Positions 17,532-25,033 of a stretch of DNA of 64,000 bases are shown here, piece after piece. A program made the translations under genes and the position numbers. Under the pieces are notes generated by a model. That model did not search any database, was not told the DNA's origin, and saw nothing but the letters and a program-made list of their open reading frames with translations. Location: the NCBI RefSeq assembly GCF_030622045.1, contig NZ_CP130886.1:5464001-5528000 (forward strand), given 5' to 3'. Origin of the DNA: Planctellipticum variicoloris. GTDB lineage: Bacteria > Planctomycetota > Planctomycetia > Planctomycetales > Planctomycetaceae. The stretch's first letter is position 1, and the number at the start of each line of letters is the position of its first letter.

Positions 17532-19742
17532 TCAGCGATCGGCCTGCTTTGCGAACGGTTCCGGATCGTCGAGATCGGAAACTCCGTCCCCGTCGACATC
17601 GCTGCCGGGCTGAAGATAGCGATCGGTCGCCGGCAGTCGCTCCGGCAGATCTTTGACGTGCGCCCAGAGGAACCGGGCCAGTTCGAACCGCGGCAGCGTC
17701 GCCCGTGTTTCATTGACCGGGCCGCTCTTTGTCAGACACGGACTCGGGGTGATTCCGAGAGCCTGCAGTCCGTCGGCCAGGCCCTGCCAGTCGGCGGAGC
17801 GTTCGCCATCGGCGGTCAGGGGGGCGAGATCGGGCTCGGCATTCGGAACCGCGACGTGCCGGGCGGTCCGTTTCAGGATCTCCGCCAGTTCGACCCGTTT
17901 CACCAGGCGATACGCCTGAAAGTCCAGACTGGCGGAATCGCCGGGCCAGATCCCGCGGACGGCCAGCAGGTTGACCGCTTCAAACGAGAGATCTTCGGGC
18001 AACAGATCGTGATACGGCCAGAGCAGAATGCCGGGTTGACCCTGCGGGCTGCGGACCAGTCGCTGCTGGAGTTCGCGAATCTTCAGCCAGTTGCGGGCCA
18101 GCTCTCGCGGCGACATTTTGTCTCGCAGGCAGAGCCAGGCAGTCGTACCTGCCGCCTGCCCGCAGAGCATCATCTGGCCGTGGACCCGCAACGCAGAGCT
18201 GACCAGCGACGTCACGCCGATGTTCTTGGAACTCCCCAGCAGCCCGTCGACCTCGACGGGAATCAGCGACCGCAGCGGCAGCATGGCCCGGTCAGTATCG
18301 GTGTGCCAGTTGCGGTGGGGCGTATGGACGAACTGCCACGGCCCGCGGGCGGCGCCCGGCCCGGCGTCGAGGAACTTCCGCCGGGTGGGGTGGAAGTCGA
18401 TGTTGAACTGAAAACCGAAGATTGCATCGGGCGGCATGGCCCGCGCCCAGCGCGGATTCCGATCGGCGGCCCGGATATCCTGTTCGCGGAGCATGTAGAG
18501 GGCTTCAAGCCGGAGCCCCTCCCGCACATACGGCTTGGGAGGCAACCGGTCGGGCGTACCGAATTCGTCGGTCAGCTCCATGTATCGAAAGCTCTGGGGG
18601 TAGTCGCCCACGCGGTCATGCACTTTCGTCTGCAGGTAGTGCAGCATTCCCAGCGCGTGCCGCTTCGCGTCGTCAAAGACGACCCGCCGCTGGGCGGGAG
18701 TCATGTCGACCACGTTCTTGCGCGAGGCTCCGGCTTCCATCGCTTCCAGCGCATCGACGACATGCTGCGGAAAGTTGTAGAGCGGGTAGTCCTGCGTCGG
18801 CCAATTGAGAAAGGTCTTCTCGGTCCCGACCGGCAGGCCGTTGTGCCAGCGGTCGACCAGCCGGCGATGCGTGTAGACGCACCAGCCCCCCGGCGTATAA
18901 ATCCCCTCAGTCATTGCAGTGTCGACGAACGGCGGCACCTTGTCGAGAGCCGCGAAGCTGCGGGGATCGTAATGCAGCGGGAGAGGGATCGTGGCATCCC
19001 GACCGGCCTCTTTGAGCACGACGCACCACGACAGGGGGTTCATCTCGTTCTCATGTTCGCCCAGCGGTCCTTCCGGTGCGCCGGGTTCGCCGAACCGCGA
19101 CTTCACGTCGGGACCTGCCGCATAGCGGGCGCCCGACAATCGGAAGACATCGCCCCAGTCGGAACAGTCGATCGTCAGGCGGGCGCGGACGGTCAGGCGG
19201 ACTTGGGGATCGTCGGGGCGGGCGAACTCCACGGCCCGAACGGTCTTCTCCTCAACGTCGACGCGGACCGGCTCCCACGGCCGCAGGTAAGTGATCTGCC
19301 CCGTGCCGGGCGGCCGGTCATCGTCGAGATACGGAGCCACGAGCAGTTCGAAGATCCGGGCCGCCTCCGCAGGCTCGATCGTTTCGGTGCCGCACCAGGC
19401 GTTGCCGGGATTGGTGAGACCGTACTTCTCGGCGTTCCGTTCGCGAATCCGTCGAATGACTTCCAGGAACATCCCCGAGCGAGGAAAGTTGACCCGTTTC
19501 CCGCCATAGACGGTCCACTCGTCGATGCAGCCGACCCCTTCAGCGCTGAACTGCCCCCCAAGCCATTCGATGTCATTGGCGAGAACAATCCGCGGGACGC
19601 CGAGCCGCGCCGCCTGCACCGCCGCGGCGACGCCTGCTTCATTGCCGCCGACGATGAGAAGGTCGCAGTCGAGGGTTTCGGCGGCACGTGTGACGGAGGA
19701 GATGAGGAGCAGGAAGGTCGTCAGCAGGAGTGACCGGAGCAA
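17532..19742 (-). CDS. Secreted FAD-dependent oxidoreductase with calcium-binding tail
   Basis: 736 residues from a TTG at 19742, with AGGAG eight bases upstream. A signal peptide (residues 1-20, ending SVTRAA) precedes the FAD-binding Rossmann segment CDLLIVGGNEAGVAAAVQAA, the form of the FAD_oxidored family. The conserved EWLGGQFSAEGVG and TIDCSDWGDVFRLSGA motifs and a later GQAAGTTAWL (cofactor-binding return) follow. The last 20 or so residues contain DVDGDGVSDLDDPEPF, an Asp-rich calcium-binding repeat of the type III thrombospondin or dockerin style. The protein should act outside the cytoplasm. Substrate is unknown; related planctomycete proteins are simply called FAD-dependent oxidoreductases. 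It is 34 to 76 bases upstream of the dehydratase on the same strand, so the two may be co-transcribed. Confidence 0.9.
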   Translation of the reverse strand: MLRSLLLTTFLLLISSVTRAAETLDCDLLIVGGNEAGVAAAVQAARLGVPRIVLANDIEWLGGQFSAEGVGCIDEWTVYGGKRVNFPRSGMFLEVIRRIRERNAEKYGLTNPGNAWCGTETIEPAEAARIFELLVAPYLDDDRPPGTGQITYLRPWEPVRVDVEEKTVRAVEFARPDDPQVRLTVRARLTIDCSDWGDVFRLSGARYAAGPDVKSRFGEPGAPEGPLGEHENEMNPLSWCVVLKEAGRDATIPLPLHYDPRSFAALDKVPPFVDTAMTEGIYTPGGWCVYTHRRLVDRWHNGLPVGTEKTFLNWPTQDYPLYNFPQHVVDALEAMEAGASRKNVVDMTPAQRRVVFDDAKRHALGMLHYLQTKVHDRVGDYPQSFRYMELTDEFGTPDRLPPKPYVREGLRLEALYMLREQDIRAADRNPRWARAMPPDAIFGFQFNIDFHPTRRKFLDAGPGAARGPWQFVHTPHRNWHTDTDRAMLPLRSLIPVEVDGLLGSSKNIGVTSLVSSALRVHGQMMLCGQAAGTTAWLCLRDKMSPRELARNWLKIRELQQRLVRSPQGQPGILLWPYHDLLPEDLSFEAVNLLAVRGIWPGDSASLDFQAYRLVKRVELAEILKRTARHVAVPNAEPDLAPLTADGERSADWQGLADGLQALGITPSPCLTKSGPVNETRATLPRFELARFLWAHVKDLPERLPATDRYLQPGSDVDGDGVSDLDDPEPFAKQADR

Positions 19743-19803
19743 GATAACTCTCCTGGCTGGGGACGATTGTTAGCGAATGAATTCAGACGACCGATCATTG
19801 ACG

Positions 19804-19977
19804 TTATGCGTCTTCGGAATCCAGTTCGCTTGTTGCCTCCGAAGTGTTGGCAGGCTTCGACGGAGTCGGTGGAAAGTCTGTGGTCTTCAGTTTCTGCTCG
19901 CCCTTTGCATGTGAGATCGCTTCTTGCAGACCTGCACGAATTCGTTCATAGATCCGTCTTCGGCGGATAGCGACCAT
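19804..19977 (-). CDS. Small protein, 57 residues, resembling the N-terminus of a HigA-type antitoxin
   Basis: An ATG at 19977 opens a 57-residue frame ending in TAA. It begins with a strongly basic stretch (five Arg in the first eight or so residues). The next segment, ERIRAGLQEAISHAKGEQ, matches in style the GLEEAIAYAKGE helix at the N-terminus of XRE-type HigA antitoxins, where it is followed by a TT-containing strand. Here KLKTTDFP follows, but the helix-turn-helix never appears; instead there is a Ser/Thr/Glu tail. It starts 62 bases after the stop of the 137-residue gene on the same strand. The region has visibly lower GC than its neighbours. Identification is tentative; it could be a truncated regulator or an unrelated small protein. 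Confidence 0.45.
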   Translation of the reverse strand: MVAIRRRRIYERIRAGLQEAISHAKGEQKLKTTDFPPTPSKPANTSEATSELDSEDA

Positions 19978-20039
19978 GTCGAATTGGCGCTCCTGTTAAA
20001 TCGCCGACCATGGAAACTCTTCATAGGCACGACCTGTTG

Positions 20040-20453
20040 TCACTCCGACCAGATCTCATGGATGTCTACAGCGTTCCCGCGGTAATCATATACCTTCGTG
20101 TCATGGGAAAGTGTCAGCGACGGCTCTCCTCGATCGATGCTTACTTTCATTCGGACGAGTTCATCAAGGAGGGACGTGATCCCGTCGCTGGTCCACTCTT
20201 CTCCGAGTTCGCTGATGCGACGGTCTCGGGAACGACGTGCCGCGAGGTGGAACTCCTTGCGCAGTTCGTCTGGAAGTCCGCGCACGTCGAAATCCATAAA
20301 CGGGGCCGGTCGCGTGCTCATGTCATCCAGCCAGCGGCGGAACTGAGGATACTCGTCTGAAACCGACTGCGCAATCTGATCGTAAACGTTGGCCATCCAT
20401 AATGTCGATCGCCAGAACACGCGCCCATCTTCGAGAGTCACACATGCGGACAT
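20040..20453 (-). CDS. Hypothetical protein, 137 residues
   Basis: The ATG at 20453 is preceded by AGGAG about 8 bases upstream, which supports it as a real start. The protein is soluble and of mixed composition, with no signal peptide or membrane segment: TLEDGRVFWRSTLWMANVYD near the start, a helical middle (DELRKEFHLAARRSRDRR) and a charged C-terminus ending in HEIWSE. I do not recognise a family. It precedes the 57-residue gene by 62 bases on the same strand, and both have lower GC than the flanking operons. A toxin-antitoxin or contact-dependent partner relation is conceivable but unsupported by any catalytic motif. It may also be a stand-alone acquired gene. Confidence 0.6.
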   Translation of the reverse strand: MSACVTLEDGRVFWRSTLWMANVYDQIAQSVSDEYPQFRRWLDDMSTRPAPFMDFDVRGLPDELRKEFHLAARRSRDRRISELGEEWTSDGITSLLDELVRMKVSIDRGEPSLTLSHDTKVYDYRGNAVDIHEIWSE

Positions 20454-20519
20454 GCATGGACTCCTGCAGGTCGTGCAAAATCAACCAATTGAAAGGAATG
20501 GAACGCGAAAGATCCGCCG

Positions 20520-21845
20520 TCAGGCGAAGAGTTCGTCGATGACCGCGCCGCCTTCGTCGACCAGCTTGATCGGGCGGCCGTCGCTGGTGTGGTATTCCTT
20601 TTGCGGGTCGATGCCGAGGACTTTGCAGACGCTCATGTAGAAGTCCGGGACGCCGATCGGGCGCTCGGTGACGTCGATCCCGTCGGGATCGGTCGCGCCG
20701 ATCACCTGGCCCGGACGGACGCCGCCCCCCGCCATCGCCATCACCCAGCCCTTCGAGTAATGGTCCCGTCCGCCGTCCGCCTTCAGCTTCGGGGTCCGGC
20801 CGAACTCGCCCATCCAGACCACCAGCGTGTCGTCCAGCTTGCCCCGCTGCTCGAGATCGGTCACCAGCGTCGCAAACGCGGGATCGGCCTCGGCGCACAG
20901 GTAAGGCGTGTCGCGGAAACCGTTGTTGTGCGTGTCCCACCCGGCGTCGTTCCGGTCGCCGGTGCTGATGACTTCCACAAAGCTCACCCCTTGCTCCACC
21001 AGCCGGCGGGCCAGCAGGCAGCCCTGGCCGAAGTTCGTCCGGCCGTAGGCGTCGCGGAGCGACGGCGACTCCCGCTCCAGATCAAATGTGTCGAGCCGGG
21101 GACTGAGCACGAACCGCGTCGTCCGGTCGTAGATGTCCCGTTTGTCGGAGACTTCCCGCGCTCCGCCGGCGGCGGCGAACTCCGCATCGAATTTGCCGGC
21201 CAATTCCAGACGCCGGCGAAAGACGGCTTCCGGCACCGTGGCCCGCGTATTCGGAGGCAGCTCGCCCGCCTTGTCGACGTTAAACGACGCGTACCGCACG
21301 CCGATGATCCCCGCGTCGACGTCACGGGTCTTGATCCGCGGCTTCCCGATACGCACAAACGACGGCAGATCGAATTCGATGTCTTCGCGCTCGCGGGCGA
21401 TGATCGATCCAAACGTGGGATAGCGGATGGCGGGATTGATCCGGAAGCCGGTCCGGACGTGAATGATCGCCCGGTCGTGCTCCGCTTCCGGAGTCCGCAT
21501 GGAACGGATCACGGCCAGCTTGTCGGCGATCTGCGCCGTCTGCGGCCAGAAGTCGGCGAAATGGACGCCGGCAATGCTGGTGGAAATCGGCTGGGCCGGC
21601 CCCTGGTTGGGCGAGCCCGGCTTGGGATTGAACGTGTCGAACTGGCTGGGGCCGCCATCCATCCAGAGGAGGATCATCGACTTCCCCTGCTTCCGCAGCT
21701 CGGCCGCCTGCGCCATCAGCAGATCGCGCCAGCCCACGGACAACAGCCCCGCCCCGGCCGCCCCGACTCCCAGCGTCCGCAGAAAGCCCCGGCGACCCAC
21801 CGTCCCCTGGCGATTCACGGCGACGTCAAGAATGGGAAGAGCCAT
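20520..21845 (-). CDS. DUF1501 domain protein with Tat-type leader
   Basis: 441 residues from the ATG at 21845. The leader contains GRRGFLRTLGVGAAGAGLL, a twin-arginine signal with a hydrophobic core. The mature domain is DUF1501: ILLWMDGGPSQFDTFNPKPG at the start, then SMRTPEAEHDRA, GQGCLLARRLVEQGVSFVEV, the GWDTH motif, LVVWMGEFGRTPK and GRDHYSKGW. This fold is related to sulfatases and alkaline phosphatase, but I see no conserved nucleophile, and its role is unknown. It lies 168 bases downstream of the DUF1549/DUF1553 gene on the same strand; the two families almost always pair in planctomycetes. A frame-compatible start 14 codons earlier exists but looks less likely. Confidence 0.93.
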   Translation of the reverse strand: MALPILDVAVNRQGTVGRRGFLRTLGVGAAGAGLLSVGWRDLLMAQAAELRKQGKSMILLWMDGGPSQFDTFNPKPGSPNQGPAQPISTSIAGVHFADFWPQTAQIADKLAVIRSMRTPEAEHDRAIIHVRTGFRINPAIRYPTFGSIIAREREDIEFDLPSFVRIGKPRIKTRDVDAGIIGVRYASFNVDKAGELPPNTRATVPEAVFRRRLELAGKFDAEFAAAGGAREVSDKRDIYDRTTRFVLSPRLDTFDLERESPSLRDAYGRTNFGQGCLLARRLVEQGVSFVEVISTGDRNDAGWDTHNNGFRDTPYLCAEADPAFATLVTDLEQRGKLDDTLVVWMGEFGRTPKLKADGGRDHYSKGWVMAMAGGGVRPGQVIGATDPDGIDVTERPIGVPDFYMSVCKVLGIDPQKEYHTSDGRPIKLVDEGGAVIDELFA

Positions 21846-21868
21846 GGATGGATTGCCTGTGAAGTGAG

Positions 21869-21965
21869 TGGTTAGCGGAAAGCTCAAAGCCTAAAGCGGA
21901 AAGCCCGAGAGGAAGAACGCGATCTGTCCTTTCGACATTCCGCCTTCGTCATTCGACATTTCTTT
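21869..21965. repeat. Intergenic repeats: AGCGGAAAGC pair and CGACATTCCGCCTTCG type, copy 1
   Basis: The spacer between the DUF1549/DUF1553 gene and the DUF1501 gene holds AGCGGAAAGC twice within about 30 bases (near 21876 and 21896). A string follows at about 21930-21965 (TTTCGACATTCCGCCTTCG, then TCATTCGACATTTCTTT). The second element recurs at about 54175-54215 with the same order of words. I see no coding signal here. Confidence 0.6.
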
Positions 21966-22013
21966 CTCTGCGATCTCTGCTCTCTCCGCGACTCTGCGAG
22001 AAATCTTCTCTTT

Positions 22014-23618
22014 TCACCGACGCGAAGCAAACTCGGCCGAGTTCAGCAGACTCCAGAGCAGGTCCTCATACGCCTCGCCCCGGTTCGTCGCCGTCCGCAC
22101 GTGCCCCAGCGCCAGCCCCTGTTCCTTCTCCGTCGGCTGCCGGCCGAAGCTCATCACGAAGAGCTGCTGCACAGCCTTCGCGTCGTCGGCCTCCGTCGCC
22201 ACCAGCTTGCTGAGGACGGTACCGCTGTCAGGCTGCGCGTTGATCTGCGCCTGAATCTGATCGTTATTCATGAGCAGTAGCGCCTGCGACATCGTGCGGG
22301 AGATGTCCTCCGGCCGCAGTGACGGATCGTAGCCGAAGGTCTCCGCGACGATATCCCGCGTGCTCTTCGGCGGCGGCGGAAAGCGGATGTCCTTGGTCGC
22401 CTTCATCGCCTCAGGCGTCACGTTCGGCAGCCCAACCGCGGTCACCAGTGAGCGGAAGACCTCGTCGCCGCGTAGCTTGCCCGTCGGCGCACCGGCATAG
22501 ACCGGGGCGTCGTCCGTCTGCGTCAGCGCTCCCCGGCGATAGATCTCCGTCTGCACAATCAGCCGGAACAGAACCTTCGTGGAAAAGCCGCTGTCGCGAA
22601 AAGCCGCGGCAAGAATGTCGTGCGTCTCTTGCAGCCGGGCGGTCTGAGCCGGGCCGAAGTCGTCAACCGGTTCGTAGAAGCCGCGCCCCATCAGTCGAGC
22701 CCACACGCGATTCACATAGGCCCGGGCGAACCACGGGTTGTCCCGGTGGGCGATCGCCTCGGCCAGCTCCTTGCGGCGCTCGGCGTCGGACTTCCCCTTG
22801 TCGGAACGCGATCCGGTCAGAAAAACCGGCGTCATCACCTCCCCCTTCTTGGTCGGGTCGGCGACGTTGGGCATCTCGTACTCGCCCTTCCCCTTGTCCT
22901 TGATCTCGATCTCGCCGCTGTCGTTCCAGGGGAGCTTCACTGAGACGCGGGCGTAATAGGCGGCCAGCTCGTGGAACTGCTCCCGCTTCCAGTCGTCGAA
23001 CGGATGATCGTGGCACTGCGCGCAGCCGATCTGCAGGCTCAGAAACACGCGGGCCGTCTCGCCTGCCAGCCGCGTCGTTTCGCCCTGGTGGAATCCGACA
23101 AACGTCCCGGCGGGATTGTCCTTGATCTTGCCCGAAGCGGTCAGGATCTCGCGGACGGTGGCGTCCCACGGAGCATCGTCGTTGAGCTTCTGAGCCAGCC
23201 AGCCCTTGAAAGCGTCGTAATTGAGGAACGTCAGCTCGGGGGGAGGCGTGCGGAAGGCGATCACGTCGGACCAGTAGTCCGCCCAGTTCCGGCCGAACTC
23301 CGGACTCGACAGCAGCCGGTCAACCGCCTGATCGCGTTTGTCGGCGGAGGCGTCGCCCAGAAACTGTTGCAGCTCGTCCATCGTCGGCTGCCGACCGACC
23401 AGATCCTGCGTCAGCCGGCGGAGAAAAATCTCGTCGGTGACGGGCGGCGCCAGCTCGACGTCCCCCAGCTCCTTCCGAACCAGCTCTTCGAGCCGGGCGG
23501 AGGTCAGCGGGGCGACCTGCGGCAGCGGCACTTCGCCGGCCGCGAGAGGCAGGCTGACAACCGCCAGCCCGGCACAGCAGGTCCACAGGCGGACGGTATC
23601 ACGGATCGAGTGAATCAT
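22014..23618 (-). CDS. DUF1549/DUF1553 protein without cytochrome domain
   Basis: 534 residues with a cleavable signal (1-27, ending SLPLAAG). It has DUF1549 (PSCyt2) in the first half: DEIFLRRLTQDLVGRQPTMD, RNWADYWSDVIAFRTPP and the QIGCAQCHDHPFDDWKREQF block. That block includes a CxxCH motif usually thought of as the PSCyt2 core rather than a separate haem domain. The second half is DUF1553 (PSD1): NPWFARAYVNRVWARLMGRG and SRDIVAETFGYD. Unlike the two other copies in this window there is no N-terminal PSCyt1 domain. The family is exported and often paired with DUF1501, here the next gene downstream. The biochemical role is unknown. The ribosome binding site GGGAG lies just before the ATG at 23618. 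Confidence 0.92.
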   Translation of the reverse strand: MIHSIRDTVRLWTCCAGLAVVSLPLAAGEVPLPQVAPLTSARLEELVRKELGDVELAPPVTDEIFLRRLTQDLVGRQPTMDELQQFLGDASADKRDQAVDRLLSSPEFGRNWADYWSDVIAFRTPPPELTFLNYDAFKGWLAQKLNDDAPWDATVREILTASGKIKDNPAGTFVGFHQGETTRLAGETARVFLSLQIGCAQCHDHPFDDWKREQFHELAAYYARVSVKLPWNDSGEIEIKDKGKGEYEMPNVADPTKKGEVMTPVFLTGSRSDKGKSDAERRKELAEAIAHRDNPWFARAYVNRVWARLMGRGFYEPVDDFGPAQTARLQETHDILAAAFRDSGFSTKVLFRLIVQTEIYRRGALTQTDDAPVYAGAPTGKLRGDEVFRSLVTAVGLPNVTPEAMKATKDIRFPPPPKSTRDIVAETFGYDPSLRPEDISRTMSQALLLMNNDQIQAQINAQPDSGTVLSKLVATEADDAKAVQQLFVMSFGRQPTEKEQGLALGHVRTATNRGEAYEDLLWSLLNSAEFASRR

Positions 23619-23818
23619 GGAGCGACTCCCGGCCCCTCAGAAGCTCCCCCTCCCCGGGAGAATCTCCGCAGGCAACCCATCAAGGTAAATCGACGCAACC
23701 TCAGGGTCAATCCGGGATTTGGCGAGGTGTGCGGGAAAAGCTAGTTGAAATCCACCAGTTTGGCCGTCCCCACTGCCCAGACTTGGCAGCTTCGGGAGGT
23801 TGTCCGTATTCTTCCGCC

Positions 23819-24718
23819 ATGAAACCACTCTTATCCAACCGCCTCCTCGGCTCCCATTTGTCCATCGCCGGCGGCTACTACAAAGCTGTCGATGCCGCCG
23901 CCGCCCTTGGCATGGGAACGTGCCAGATCTTCACGAAGAACAACAATCAGTGGAACGGAAAGCCGCTGTCGGACGACGACATCCGCCTGTTTCGGGAGGC
24001 TGTCGCACGAACCGGCATCCAGCAGCCCTGCGCCCACAACAGCTACCTGATCAACATCGCCAGCCCCGATGACGCTCTCTGGCAGAAATCGGTCGACGCC
24101 CTCGTCGTCGAGGTCGAGCGGGCCGAGGCCCTTGGGCTCGTCGGCGTCGTCATGCATCCCGGCGCCAGCGTGAAGTCAACGGCCGAGGAAGGACTCCAGC
24201 GAATTGTCGCGGGTCTCGACGAAACCCACCAGCGCACGCGCGGCGTCAAAGTTCATCTCTGGCTGGAAACCACCGCCGGGCAGGGAAGCTGCCTCGGCTG
24301 GCGATTTGAAGAACTGTCGCAGATCCTCGCCGAGGTCGCCGAACCCGAAAGGCTTGGCGTCTGCTTCGACACCTGCCACGTCTTCGCCGCGGGCTACGGA
24401 CTGCAGACGCCCGCAGAGTACGCCGCGACGATGGACGAGTTCGACCGGCTCATCGGCGTCGACCGGCTGCGGGCATTTCACCTCAACGACAGCAAGAAGC
24501 CGCAAGGAAGCCGGGTCGACCGGCATGAACACATCGGCGAAGGCTGCCTGGGGCTGGAACCCTTCCGGCACTTGCTCAACGATCCCCGCTTCGTCGACCG
24601 CCCGATGTACCTGGAGACCGAAAAGGGGGAGCGGGACGGCGAAGACTTCGACGCCATCAACTTGCGGACATTGCTCGGCCTGATCGAACCGGCGAAGAAG
24701 TCGCGCAAGAAGGGCTGA
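23819..24718 (+). CDS. nfo: Deoxyribonuclease IV (endonuclease IV)
   Basis: 299 residues, slightly longer than typical (about 280). The enzyme cuts the DNA backbone 5' of abasic sites and removes 3' blocking groups in base excision repair, using three zinc ions. Metal ligands are in the expected order: LGSHLSIAGG (His13), VMHPGAS, WLETTAGQGS, CFDTCHVFAAGY, FHLNDSK and the RHEHIGEG block, with a final YLETEKGE. All are intact. I chose the ATG at 23819; an earlier in-frame ATG at 23729 adds 30 unrelated residues. The gene is divergent from the DUF1549/DUF1553 gene, with a spacer of about 200 bases that must carry both promoters. Confidence 0.95.
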   Translation: MKPLLSNRLLGSHLSIAGGYYKAVDAAAALGMGTCQIFTKNNNQWNGKPLSDDDIRLFREAVARTGIQQPCAHNSYLINIASPDDALWQKSVDALVVEVERAEALGLVGVVMHPGASVKSTAEEGLQRIVAGLDETHQRTRGVKVHLWLETTAGQGSCLGWRFEELSQILAEVAEPERLGVCFDTCHVFAAGYGLQTPAEYAATMDEFDRLIGVDRLRAFHLNDSKKPQGSRVDRHEHIGEGCLGLEPFRHLLNDPRFVDRPMYLETEKGERDGEDFDAINLRTLLGLIEPAKKSRKKG

Positions 24719-24781
24719 GCTTCAGTTCGGGATTACGGACCGCAAGAAAATCCCATATCAACGCGGAGTCGTCCGGTCTCC

Positions 24782-25033
24782 TCAGTTGCGCCGACGCGCA
24801 GCTCTCAGAGCGATCAGCACACCCACGCCTGCCGCACACAGAATGACACCGATCCCGAGGCGATCCGATGCTCCCGGCGTCGATTCGATGTCGGCCCCGA
24901 CCAGATGGCAGATTGGCCTCGCAACGGCCGCCAGGAACGTCCACGTCAGAATGAACGACAGCAGACAGACTCCAAAGGGAAAGGGGCTGTCGGAACGCTT
25001 TGCGGCCATTCGAGCTGACTCCACGTCACGCAC
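24782..25033 (-). CDS. Small two-helix membrane protein overlapping the upstream gene
   Basis: 83 residues from a GTG at 25033 (or 75 from the ATG at 25009). The GTG start overlaps the final eight bases of the upstream 509-residue gene, which suggests translational coupling. Two hydrophobic segments are visible: about residues 22-45 (VCLLSFILTWTFLAAV) and about 59-76 (IGVILCAAGVGVLIAL). The C-terminus is Arg-rich and probably cytoplasmic. No known family. The pairing suggests a membrane partner for the Tat-exported protein, but this is inference from position alone. Confidence 0.6.
   Translation of the reverse strand: MRDVESARMAAKRSDSPFPFGVCLLSFILTWTFLAAVARPICHLVGADIESTPGASDRLGIGVILCAAGVGVLIALRAARRRN

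Noticed and set aside
17475-19733. A 752-codon open frame antisense to the FAD oxidoreductase
   Set aside because: Composition is typical of GC-driven shadow frames; the minus strand has a clear signal peptide and FAD motif.
20010-20360. A 116-codon plus-strand frame antisense to the 137-residue gene
   Set aside because: The minus-strand frame has a good ribosome binding site and more natural composition; the plus frame has none.
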